This document shows, in pieces, positions 53,550-61,417 of a DNA stretch of 64,000 bases. The notes under the pieces were generated by a model that was given only the letters and a program-made list of their open reading frames with translations, was not told where the DNA came from and did not search any database. Origin of the DNA: Bacteroidales bacterium (GTDB lineage Bacteria > Bacteroidota > Bacteroidia > Bacteroidales > P3); contig JAFSPS010000042.1 of assembly GCA_017451385.1 (NCBI GenBank), forward strand, positions 124,001 through 188,000, in the 5' to 3' direction. A program made the translations under genes and the position numbers. The stretch's first letter is position 1, and every line of letters begins with the position of its first letter.

Positions 53550-53569
53550 AGTATCTTCTTTTTCGGGGG

Positions 53570-53788
53570 TTAACATTTAACTTTGTAGACAGAGATTACG
53601 CCGTCGGGGCATATCAGTGCGCAGCTGGCGCAGCCGATGCAACCCTCTTTGACGGGCTCGGAATAGTTGTATCCCTTGCCGTTCACGTGTTTCGACAGCT
53701 CGATAACATGCATCGGGCATGCCTCGACGCACAGCCCACAGCCTTTGCAATGGTCAGTGTCGACAACGATTTGTCCTTTAAATGCCAT
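53570..53788 (-). CDS. Ferredoxin-type 4Fe-4S subunit of the oxidoreductase
   Basis: 72 residues with two 4Fe-4S motifs: CKGCGLCVEACP and CIGCASCALICP. It is the electron-transfer (delta) subunit of the vor enzyme and the first gene of the operon. It carries electrons from the TPP site to free ferredoxin. Confidence 0.93.
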   Translation of the reverse strand: MAFKGQIVVDTDHCKGCGLCVEACPMHVIELSKHVNGKGYNYSEPVKEGCIGCASCALICPDGVISVYKVKC

Positions 53789-53891
53789 AATTTTAGTTTT
53801 ATAGGTTAATAATTAATGTTTTATTTTCTTCTTTGTATTCGAGTAGATATGGAAATAACAAACACTGTTTCCGTATGCTCGAAAACATTTG

Positions 53892-53922
53892 CAAATTTAA
53901 TCTTTTTTTTTTGATTGGCAAA
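53892..53922 (-). promoter_or_regulatory. Promoter of the vor operon
   Basis: On the minus strand TTTG (complement of 53,919-53,922) and TAAATTTG (complement of 53,892-53,899), spaced by 19 bases, fit the host consensus well. This gives a leader of about 100 bases before the ferredoxin gene. Confidence 0.8.
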
Positions 53923-53957
53923 AAAAGTATGTTTTTTGTCGTGGTGAGTTTTTTTTG

Positions 53958-53987
53958 TTTGTTTATTGTGAAAAAATAGTACCTTTG
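53958..53987 (+). promoter_or_regulatory. Promoter of the DUF1573 gene
   Basis: TTTG at 53,958-53,961 and TACCTTTG at 53,980-53,987, spaced by 18 bases. The predicted 5' leader is about 165 bases, long for this host and free of an obvious gene. Together with the vor promoter it accounts for the 369-base gap between the divergent genes; the rest of that gap is AT-rich with nothing recognisable. Confidence 0.8.
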
Positions 53988-54157
53988 CAGATTGTTTCGT
54001 GAGGTTGATGTGTGGTGGCTACTTGTACGGGGTGATGGAGTATGACGCAATAAAGTGTGTTGAGTGGTCACTAATAGATAAGGACGTGAAATGGTAATTG
54101 CAGGTTCGACTCGTTTTGTCAATAATAAAAGCTAATAAACAAAAAAACAATAAAGTT

Positions 54158-54598
54158 ATGAAGAAACTCTTTTTTATGGCATTGTTAGCCATCGCTACTC
54201 TGGGTGTCGCTAATGCGCAAGTGGTCTCCGGCAACGAGCAGGCTGCTGACCAGCAGACGGCAAATCTTCCCGGTCCTAAGATTTCTTTTGCCGAGATGGA
54301 GCATGACTATGGCACCATTGAGAAAGGCGGCGACGGCACTTACACTTTCGAGTTCACCAACAACGGCAATGAGCCGCTCATCCTTTCTAATGTGCGTGCC
54401 AGTTGTGGATGTACTACTCCGGAATGGACGCAGAAACCTATCATGCCCGGCAAGAAGGGTAGCATACAGGTGCGCTATAACACCAACAACGTTGGTTCAT
54501 TCAATAAGACCGTTACGGTGCAGAGCAACGCTGTGGATAACGCACGCATTGTGCTGCGCATCAAAGGTAACGTCGTGACTACGGAAGTACAGGAATAA
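54158..54598 (+). CDS. DUF1573 secreted protein
   Basis: 146 residues from the ATG at 54,158, chosen for the signal peptide (FFMALLAIATLGVANAQ). The rest is one Ig-like beta domain with the family signature: HDYGTIEKGGDGTYTFEFTN, LILSNVRASCGCTTPEW and PGKKGSIQVRYNTNNVGSFNKTVTV. DUF1573 proteins are common in Bacteroidetes periplasm or surface; the CGC cysteine pair is conserved. Function unknown. Confidence 0.9.
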   Translation: MKKLFFMALLAIATLGVANAQVVSGNEQAADQQTANLPGPKISFAEMEHDYGTIEKGGDGTYTFEFTNNGNEPLILSNVRASCGCTTPEWTQKPIMPGKKGSIQVRYNTNNVGSFNKTVTVQSNAVDNARIVLRIKGNVVTTEVQE

Positions 54599-54619
54599 TC
54601 GTATATTAAAGCGATAGCG

Positions 54620-54667
54620 TTTTTCGGCTCACCAAGGGACATAATATGTTTTTTGCGAGCCGAAAAA
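54620..54667 (+). terminator. Hairpin after DUF1573
   Basis: TTTTTCGGCTC pairs perfectly with GAGCCGAAAAA (11 base pairs) around a 26-base loop. The long loop and lack of a following T run make it a moderate terminator; it could work in both directions. Confidence 0.6.
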
Positions 54668-54750
54668 TGTTTTTTGTGGCATCCTGCATATATGCGTCCG
54701 GATGTATAATAAAGGAAAAACAAATATAAAATAACAATTACAAATCTATC

Positions 54751-55953
54751 ATGCCTCAGATTTCAAAAAAAGGACTCGAACTGCCGCAGTCGGCAATTCG
54801 CAAGCTTGTACCATTCTCCGATGCTGCCAAACAGCGTGGCATTCACGTCTATCACCTCAATATCGGCCAGCCGGATATAGAGACCCCGAAGGGTGCGTTG
54901 CAGACACTTGCAGACACCAAAATTGGTGTTTTGGCCTACAGTCACAGCGCTGGCAATCTCTCCTACCGTAAGAAACTCGTCGAGTACTATGCCAAGCACG
55001 ATATCCACATTACTCCGGAGCAGATAATCGTTACTACGGGTGGCAGTGAGGCTCTGCAGTTTGCCTTCACTGTCTGCCTCAACCCCGGCGACGAAATCCT
55101 CATCCCCGAGCCGTACTACACCAACTACAACACCTTTGCCAAGCTGTGTGATGCGACTATTAAGACCATCCCCAGCGATATCAAGACGGGGTTCGCCTTG
55201 CCTCCTATTGAGGACTTTGAGAAGGCCATCACGCCGCGCACTCGCGCCATCATGATATGCAACCCCAACAACCCTACGGGCTACCTCTACACTAAGGAAG
55301 AGCTCCTGAAGGTGGCTGAGATAGTGAAGAAGCACGACCTCTTCCTCTTTGCTGACGAGGTCTATCGTGAGTTCTGCTATGACGGCCACGAGCATTTCAG
55401 CGTCATGCAACTCGATGGGCTGGAGAAGAACGTGGTGCTATTTGACTCCGTTTCCAAGCGTTATAGTGCCTGTGGAGCCCGTATAGGCTGCATGGTGACC
55501 AAAAACGAGGAGGTCTATAGCATTGCCATGCGTCTTGCGCAGGCTCGCCTCTCACCTCCTTCGTTTGGTCAAATATTTGGTGAAGCAGCTGTCGATACCC
55601 CGCAGGAGTATTTTGATGCAGTCAGCAAGGAGTACGTGGCGCGTCGTAACGTCATCGTAGAGGGAATAAACAAAATACCCGGATGCTTCTGCCCCAACCC
55701 CAAGGGTGCTTTCTACACTGTCGTAGAGTTGCCCGTTGACGACAGCGACAAGTTCTGCCAGTGGTTGCTCACTGATTTCAACTATAATGGCGAGACGCTG
55801 ATGATGGCTCCAGCCACCGGTTTCTATGCTGACCCCGAAAAGGGTCGTCATCAGGCTCGCATCACTTATTGCCTATGCATAGAAGACCTGAAACACGCCG
55901 TGAAGTGCCTCGAAGAGGCTCTGAAGGTATATCCGGGTCGTATAGCCAAATAA
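54751..55953 (+). CDS. Class I pyridoxal-phosphate aminotransferase
   Basis: 400 residues, normal for fold-type I enzymes. Visible motifs: NIGQPDIETP near the start, TTGGSEALQFA (cofactor phosphate region), NPNNPTGYLYT with the Asn that contacts the cofactor, DEVYREF (Asp to the pyridine nitrogen), and SVSKRYSACGARIG with the Schiff-base Lys, followed by the substrate-carboxylate Arg region near the C-terminus (KGRHQARITY). Resembles aspartate/aromatic aminotransferases of Bacteroidales; exact substrate unknown. Followed by a strong terminator. Confidence 0.92.
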   Translation: MPQISKKGLELPQSAIRKLVPFSDAAKQRGIHVYHLNIGQPDIETPKGALQTLADTKIGVLAYSHSAGNLSYRKKLVEYYAKHDIHITPEQIIVTTGGSEALQFAFTVCLNPGDEILIPEPYYTNYNTFAKLCDATIKTIPSDIKTGFALPPIEDFEKAITPRTRAIMICNPNNPTGYLYTKEELLKVAEIVKKHDLFLFADEVYREFCYDGHEHFSVMQLDGLEKNVVLFDSVSKRYSACGARIGCMVTKNEEVYSIAMRLAQARLSPPSFGQIFGEAAVDTPQEYFDAVSKEYVARRNVIVEGINKIPGCFCPNPKGAFYTVVELPVDDSDKFCQWLLTDFNYNGETLMMAPATGFYADPEKGRHQARITYCLCIEDLKHAVKCLEEALKVYPGRIAK

Positions 55954-55974
55954 GCATTATCCACTATACAATAG

Positions 55975-56011
55975 GCGACCATGACCGTGGTGGTCATGGT
56001 CGCTTTTTTTT
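55975..56011 (+). terminator. Terminator after the aminotransferase
   Basis: GCGACCATGACC pairs perfectly with GGTCATGGTCGC around a five-base loop and is followed by eight T residues. Confidence 0.92.
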
Positions 56012-56087
56012 AATTTGTTTTGTGGTTTAGTCAAGGGTTGGCGTGTTTGTCATGGAGTGAAGCAGATACAGACAAAAGAACATAAAG

Positions 56088-56552
56088 ATGAAAAAAAGTA
56101 TGGACAAGAAAGAACAGCGACAGAAAGTGGTGGCTGCCTGCATAGCGCAGCAGCAGCATATAGCCGACATAGCCAAACAGGAGATGGACTCGGCGCAGCA
56201 ACAGAGCAACGACTACGGTGCCAACGTGGACCGTTACGACTCTTTCCGTACCAAGATGATGCGTTCGCGCGATATGTATGCCAAGCAGCTCAGCAACGCC
56301 CTCGGCGGCATACGCTATCTGCAAGAGCTACTCAAAATGCCTCCATTCGAGACGGCTGAACATGGAGCCTGTGTGCGTACTGACAAGCAGAACTTTCTGC
56401 TAAGCATAGGTGCCGGAAAGTTCATGGTGGGACATGAGGTATGGTTTGCTATAAGTGCGCAGACACCCATCTATGCGGCTTTGAAAGGATGCGGAGTGGG
56501 CGATGAGATAGTGTTCAACGGTTTGCGGCAGGTTATCAAAGAGATATATTGA
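56088..56552 (+). CDS. GreA-like coiled-coil protein
   Basis: 154 residues; an ATG at 56,100 is an alternative start. The N-terminal 85 residues are a helical, Gln-rich coil (QRQKVVAACIAQQQHIADIAKQEM), and the C-terminal part resembles the globular end of GreA/GreB: NFLLSIGAGKFMVGHEVWFAISAQTPIYAALKGCGVGDEIVFNG, which parallels the ISP-x-SP-x-G-x-AL-x-G-x-x-x-GD signature. GreA factors enter the RNA polymerase channel. Here the acidic coil-tip pair is not evident, so it may regulate polymerase without transcript-cleavage activity. Inference from shape and motif. Confidence 0.7.
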   Translation: MKKSMDKKEQRQKVVAACIAQQQHIADIAKQEMDSAQQQSNDYGANVDRYDSFRTKMMRSRDMYAKQLSNALGGIRYLQELLKMPPFETAEHGACVRTDKQNFLLSIGAGKFMVGHEVWFAISAQTPIYAALKGCGVGDEIVFNGLRQVIKEIY

Positions 56553-57010
56553 TTGCCGCAGGCTGAGCGAAACCTAATGTGGGCGCAGTCATATAAAGAT
56601 GAAAAATAGAACTGCGATAAGTCGGAATGATGTTATCGAGCCTGCTACACGACTGGCAATGCGGATGCCGCTATAATTGCGGAGACGTTTAATGATGCAA
56701 ACCTTGTGAGGCCAACGAGGCGGTTTCGGTGTATATGGATAAAAGGTGAGTTTTTCTATTCGTTTTATCTCGTATTGTTTTTTTTTGTATTTTTGTAGAT
56801 TGCTACGACGACAAAAATGATGGATGCGGGCTTAGGCTGTGGGGCATGGAGTTGCGGGGCATGGAGTTCTGTTTTTGTCCATATTTTGTCGTAGGGAAGC
56901 ATGGTCGGTAATTTGTTATCAGAGAATAGCATGATAAGCAAATTCAATGTCAAGAGGATATATATTAATGCTATAATTGGCATGTGCTAAAAAAATAAAT
57001 ACTAATCAAT
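56553..57010. other. Gene-free 458-base stretch with -7 element and hairpin-forming leader
   Basis: A -7 element TATTTTTG (56,788-56,795) precedes an inverted repeat CTACGACGACAAAAAT (56,803-56,818) / ATTTTGTCGTAG (56,883-56,894), inside which a 13-base direct repeat GGGGCATGGAGTT occurs twice (56,841-56,853 and 56,856-56,868). This could be the leader of the peptidase mRNA or a small RNA. The first 200 bases show nothing recognisable. Confidence 0.45.
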
Positions 57011-58402
57011 ATGTTCAGTAAAGAAACTTATATCGCTCGTCGGGCGCAACTATGTCGCGACCTCGGTAGCGGACTCATCCTCATTCAGGGTAACAACGAA
57101 GCTCCATGCAACTATGTTGACAACACCTACTGGTTCCGTCAGGATAGTACGTTCCTTTATTTCTTCGGCATACAGCGTGAAGGCTTGGTCGGCGTCATAG
57201 ACTGCGACAACGGCAAGGAGTATCTTTTCGGCAACGACTACGACATAGAGGATGTCGTATGGACGGGTCCGTTGCCAACGGTATGTGAGTTGGCAAAGAG
57301 TGTCGGTGTGGACAACAGTGGAGACATGAGAGCCTTGCAGACCCTTTGCACAAAGACTATAGGCGAGGCGCGCAAGATACATTACATCTCGCCTTATCGT
57401 TCGGACAACCAGCGTCAGCTCAGTGTGCTGCTGGGTATCAAGTATGATGCTGTGTTGCGCTACGGCTCTCTCGACCTAATTAAGGCCTGTGTCAAGCAAC
57501 GTAGTATCAAGAGCGACGAAGAGGTGGCAGAGATAGAGAAAGCCATTGATACGGCGTACAATATGCATGTAGGAGCCATGAAGATGGCTGTGGCTGGTCG
57601 CTACGAGTACGAACTGGCTGGATTCATGGAAGGCGAGGCTCGCAAAGGAAATGGCCCCGTGTCGTTCCCCGTAATTATGACTATACATGGCGAGACGCTC
57701 CACAACCATAACCACAGCAACCAGTTGAGCGAGGGTCGAATGTTGGTGATGGATGCGGGGTGTGAGACGGCTATGAACTACTGCTCCGACATTACACGTT
57801 CGGTGCCTGTGGGGGGCAGATTCAATGACCGCCAGCGCACTATATATGAGATAGTCCTTGCGGCGCAGATGGAGACGATACGTCTGAGTCGGCCTGGCAT
57901 CACCTATCAGGAGGTGCATACCGCTATCAGCAAGGTGCTTGCCGAAGGCTACCGCTCTCTCGGCATTCTCAAAGGTAACACAGATGACATCGTGGCGGCA
58001 GGTGCTCACAGTCTGCTGATGCCTCATGGTCTTGGCCACATGATGGGCCTTGACGTGCATGATATGGAGAACTACGGACAGATATATGTGGGCTACGATG
58101 AGGAGACACGTCCCAGCAACCAGTTCGGCCTTGCCAGCCTGCGCTGTGGCCGCCGTTTGGAGAAGGGGTTTGTGGTTACCGACGAGCCGGGATGCTACTT
58201 CATACCGGCACTGATAGACAAATGGAACGCCGAGGGCTTGCATCGCGATTTCATAAACTACGATGAGTTGGAGCATTGGAAAGACTTTGGCGGCATACGC
58301 ATAGAGGACGACATCCTGATAACGGACAATGGCTGCCGCGTGCTGGGCAAGCCCATCCCCAAGACAGTGGCAGAGATAGAGTCAACAATGGCTGGCTGCT
58401 GA
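57011..58402 (+). CDS. pepP: Xaa-Pro aminopeptidase (aminopeptidase P, M24B)
   Basis: 463 residues. An N-terminal AMP_N-type domain (about 1-170, including NNEAPCNYVDNTYWFRQDSTFLYFFG) is followed by the pita-bread M24 domain. Metal ligands: Asp in VMDAGCETAMNYCSDITR (two Asp), His in PHGLGHMMGLDVHD, Glu in VVTDEPGCYF and Glu in GGIRIEDDILIT. It removes N-terminal residues before proline in the cytoplasm. The leader upstream may carry a structured element. Confidence 0.93.
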   Translation: MFSKETYIARRAQLCRDLGSGLILIQGNNEAPCNYVDNTYWFRQDSTFLYFFGIQREGLVGVIDCDNGKEYLFGNDYDIEDVVWTGPLPTVCELAKSVGVDNSGDMRALQTLCTKTIGEARKIHYISPYRSDNQRQLSVLLGIKYDAVLRYGSLDLIKACVKQRSIKSDEEVAEIEKAIDTAYNMHVGAMKMAVAGRYEYELAGFMEGEARKGNGPVSFPVIMTIHGETLHNHNHSNQLSEGRMLVMDAGCETAMNYCSDITRSVPVGGRFNDRQRTIYEIVLAAQMETIRLSRPGITYQEVHTAISKVLAEGYRSLGILKGNTDDIVAAGAHSLLMPHGLGHMMGLDVHDMENYGQIYVGYDEETRPSNQFGLASLRCGRRLEKGFVVTDEPGCYFIPALIDKWNAEGLHRDFINYDELEHWKDFGGIRIEDDILITDNGCRVLGKPIPKTVAEIESTMAGC

Positions 58403-58552
58403 CACATGTTGCTATCCTCAGTCTTATAGCAATGCTGCTTACTAAAACAATAATGACGAAGTGAGGGTGAGACCAGATTTTTCTTGGTAGATGCTGTGAG
58501 AATGACGGCAAGTCATCAGATAACCCAATACATCAGATAAAACAAGAACATC

Positions 58553-60211
58553 ATGCAAAAAAAAATAGAAGTAACGATAGTAAATACAGGAGAAAAAAAA
58601 CTCGTGACGCCAGGGACGCCACTTTCGTCGCTGGCCCCCAAGAGCAAGAAACCTATCCTCGGAGCTTTGGTCAATAATCGTGCGCAAGCACTATCCTACT
58701 GCATCTACCGTCCAAAGACCATACAGTTTTTCGACCTCGGACACAGGCAGGGCTGGTTTGCCTATGAGAGTTCGCTATGCTTCATGCTACACAAGGCGGT
58801 GCGCGACTGTTTCCCCAATGCACGCCTTCATGTGGAGCACACTATGATTGTTGGTTTTTTCTGTCGCATCATTCCCAAAGACAGTGAGAGCGCCCCGTTG
58901 CCTGACCAGGCTACCATAGTCAGCACCATAAAGCGGCGCATGCAGGTGTTGCAGCAGCGTGATATGCCTTTTGAGATAAAGACAATGTGTAAGGACGAGG
59001 CCTTGCAGATGCTTGAGCAGGCAGACCTGCCTAAGACGCAGATGTTGCTGGAACACATGAACAAACTCTATGTAGATATGTGTTTTCTCGACGACACGAT
59101 GCACGTGCTGAACACTATACCGGTGCCATCCACAGGATGCTTGACAAACTGGGATTTTGAAGCCTACGAGACAGGATTTCTGCTGCGCTGCTATGAGGAC
59201 AAGCCAGAACCTGTCAATGCGCCAGTTAAGCTGTTTGAAGTCTTTCAGGAGCACCGCAAGTGGGTGCGCTTGTTGCATCTGCCGACTATTACGGAACTCA
59301 ACCGCATAGTGCGTGACAAAGGGGCCAACCATCTTATCCAAGTTTCGGAGGCACTCCACGAGAAGAAATATGCCGAGATAGCAGACACAATCTATCAGCG
59401 CAAGGGCGATGTGAAGATGGTGCTGCTGGCAGGTCCATCGTCCTCGGGCAAGACAACATCGTGCCGTCGCTTGAGCGTTCAGCTGAGCGTGCTTGGTTTT
59501 GATGTGCAGCAAATATCTCTTGACGATTATTTCGTATGTCGTGCGCGTACTCCTAAGCTGCCCAATGGCGAGTATGACTTTGAGAGTGTGAGGGCACTTG
59601 ACATCCCGCTACTCAATGAGCACCTGTTGCGTCTCTTCCGTGGTGAGCGCGTTGAAATACCGACGTTTGATTTCATCAAAGGTGACCCATACTATACGGG
59701 CAAGAGCATACAGATGCGCGCTGATAGCATCCTCGTGGTAGAAGGCATTCACGCCCTCAATCCCGAGCTGACCAAAGAGATAGACGATAGTCTGAAATTT
59801 CGCGTCTATGTCAATGCCATAACGCAGATAGCCATAGACAACCAGACCGTCATGCACAGCAGCGACAATCGCTTGATACGTCGCATAGTGCGCGACAATA
59901 ATTTCCGCGGATGGGATGCCTTCAACACATTGCACCGGTGGGACGAGGTGCGCAATGGAGAACTAAAGCACATCTTTCCATTTCAGAAATATGCCGACGT
60001 GATGTTCAATTCCGCCCTGCTCTATGAACTTGGGGTGTTGCGCAACTATGCAGAACCGCAACTGAAGCATGTTGCTGAGACTGTGGAAGAGTATGCCGAG
60101 GCCAAACGATTGCTTTCACTGCTTGAATATGTTGATCCAATCGACGCTAAGTATGTGCCACCGACATCGATAATGCGTGAGTTCCTTGGCGGAAGCAGTT
60201 TTGAGTATTGA
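58553..60211 (+). CDS. Nucleoside (uridine) kinase with TGS-like N-terminus
   Basis: 552 residues. A TGS/ThrRS-like N-terminal region (TPGTPLSSL, later RLHVEHTMIVGFFCRI) precedes a uridine-kinase-type P-loop domain: GPSSSGKTTSCRRLS (about 293-307), SLDDYFVCR and EGIHALNP. This fused architecture is known in Bacteroidetes and Firmicutes nucleoside kinases, which phosphorylate uridine/cytidine for salvage. 150 bases after pepP, possibly its own unit. Confidence 0.88.
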   Translation: MQKKIEVTIVNTGEKKLVTPGTPLSSLAPKSKKPILGALVNNRAQALSYCIYRPKTIQFFDLGHRQGWFAYESSLCFMLHKAVRDCFPNARLHVEHTMIVGFFCRIIPKDSESAPLPDQATIVSTIKRRMQVLQQRDMPFEIKTMCKDEALQMLEQADLPKTQMLLEHMNKLYVDMCFLDDTMHVLNTIPVPSTGCLTNWDFEAYETGFLLRCYEDKPEPVNAPVKLFEVFQEHRKWVRLLHLPTITELNRIVRDKGANHLIQVSEALHEKKYAEIADTIYQRKGDVKMVLLAGPSSSGKTTSCRRLSVQLSVLGFDVQQISLDDYFVCRARTPKLPNGEYDFESVRALDIPLLNEHLLRLFRGERVEIPTFDFIKGDPYYTGKSIQMRADSILVVEGIHALNPELTKEIDDSLKFRVYVNAITQIAIDNQTVMHSSDNRLIRRIVRDNNFRGWDAFNTLHRWDEVRNGELKHIFPFQKYADVMFNSALLYELGVLRNYAEPQLKHVAETVEEYAEAKRLLSLLEYVDPIDAKYVPPTSIMREFLGGSSFEY

Positions 60212-60256
60212 TGAATACTGTTCATGCTTAAGAGAATGGTGAGAAGTGCTTTATTA

Positions 60257-60285
60257 TTGAAAAGTTAAAAAAAAGATTATTTTTG
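60257..60285 (+). promoter_or_regulatory. Promoter of the second Rpn gene
   Basis: TTG(A) at 60,257-60,260 and TATTTTTG at 60,278-60,285 with 18-base spacing fit the host consensus. The start codon lies 14 bases downstream, so the leader is very short. Confidence 0.7.
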
Positions 60286-60298
60286 CAAAAAAAATGTT

Positions 60299-61279
60299 AT
60301 GACGACTATAGGACGATACATAAGATTTGACTGGGCAATGAAGCGTCTGTTGCGCGACAAGGCTAATTTTGGCATCATCGAGGGACTGCTGACCACGTTG
60401 CTCGGCGAGAAGATAAAAATAAAGGAGATGCTGGAGAGCGAGAGCAATCCCGAGTCTGAGTATAGCAAGCAGAACCGCGTGGACGTGCTGGCAGAAGGCG
60501 AAAATGGCGAACTGTACCTCATAGAGGTGCAGAATAATAACGACATAGCGTACTTCCAGCGTATGCTCTTTGGCACATCACAACTCGTTACGCAGTATCT
60601 TCACCGCGGTGAGAGCTATCAGAGCATAAGGAAGATCTACAGCGTGAACATCGTATATTTCCATCTCGGCAACGGCAGCGACTATGTGTATCATGGCACT
60701 ACGGAGTTTCGTGGCATACACAACAACGATATACTCAACCTATCGCGCTATCAGATGCAACGTTTCCAGACGGATACGGTGTCAGGTCTTTTCCCAGAGT
60801 ACTATATCTTGAAGGTAAACGACTTCAATATTGTGGCGCGCACACCGTTGGAGGAGTGGATATCGTTCTTACGTTCAGGCGAGATACCTGAGAATGCGTC
60901 GGCACCTGGACTTGACGTGGCTCGCGAGAGGCTGAACGTTATGAACATGAGTGACGAGGAACGCAGAGCCTATTATAAGCAGGTTGACGACCTCGTAGTC
61001 TTGCAGAACAATATTGAGACCGAGAGGGCAGAGAGTCGTGCGGAAGGTCGAGCGGAAGGTCGAGCGGAAGGTCGAGCAGAAGGTCGAGCAGAAGGTCGAG
61101 CAGAAGGTCGTGCGGAAGGTCGTGCGGAAGGTCGTGCGGAAGGTCGTGCGGAAGGTCGTGCAGAAGGCATAGCAGATATGATAAAAGCGATGTATAAAAA
61201 TGGTATGTCTATAGAACAGATATCAAATATATCACAACTGACGTTTGATGAAGTTAATAGAATTATAGCAGAACAGTAA
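60299..61279 (+). CDS. Rpn-family nuclease with 12-base repeat tail
   Basis: 326 residues. PD-(D/E)xK core: D62 in NRVDVLAEGE and E76-x-Q78 in LYLIEVQNNND, the same positions as in the first Rpn protein although the sequences differ widely. The middle contains QRMLFGTSQLVTQYL and RKIYSVNIVYFHLG. Residues about 244-291 are a near-perfect (GRAE) repeat, followed by a helix-turn-helix-like tail (MIKAMYKNGMSIEQISNISQLTFDEVNRII). DNA-cleaving and phage-defence roles are known for relatives. It has its own promoter and terminator. Confidence 0.87.
   Translation: MTTIGRYIRFDWAMKRLLRDKANFGIIEGLLTTLLGEKIKIKEMLESESNPESEYSKQNRVDVLAEGENGELYLIEVQNNNDIAYFQRMLFGTSQLVTQYLHRGESYQSIRKIYSVNIVYFHLGNGSDYVYHGTTEFRGIHNNDILNLSRYQMQRFQTDTVSGLFPEYYILKVNDFNIVARTPLEEWISFLRSGEIPENASAPGLDVARERLNVMNMSDEERRAYYKQVDDLVVLQNNIETERAESRAEGRAEGRAEGRAEGRAEGRAEGRAEGRAEGRAEGRAEGRAEGIADMIKAMYKNGMSIEQISNISQLTFDEVNRIIAEQ
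61026..61170 (+). repeat. 12-base tandem repeat array within the second Rpn gene
   Basis: About twelve copies of GGTCG(T/A)GC(G/A)GAA, differing only at two wobble positions and grouped in blocks of identical variants. The blocks suggest recent slippage or unequal exchange. Frame is kept. Confidence 0.95.
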
Positions 61280-61304
61280 AACAGTATCTATTTGTCACTA
61301 AAAG

Positions 61305-61342
61305 AAAACCTCCACACGTTGCTTCCGCACGGTGGAGGTTTT
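61305..61342. terminator. Bidirectional terminator between Rpn and outer-membrane genes
   Basis: AAAACCTCCAC pairs perfectly with GTGGAGGTTTT (11 base pairs, 16-base loop). The A-rich 5' and T-rich 3' flanks fit termination from both sides of this convergent pair. Confidence 0.8.
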
Positions 61343-61417
61343 CCCCTTTATAACCAACAAAAACTTACAAGGGTCTTATTTTTGAGAGTTTTTTGCTATA
61401 CAATAGTATGAAGGCTC

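Noticed and set aside
56765-56983. Minus-strand open frame of 72 codons before pepP
   Set aside because: Its repeat HAPQLHAPQ only reflects the 13-base direct repeat; no start context or family.
61026-61170. CRISPR-like or transposon-end repeats
   Set aside because: Pure 12-base coding repeats in the Rpn gene without spacers.
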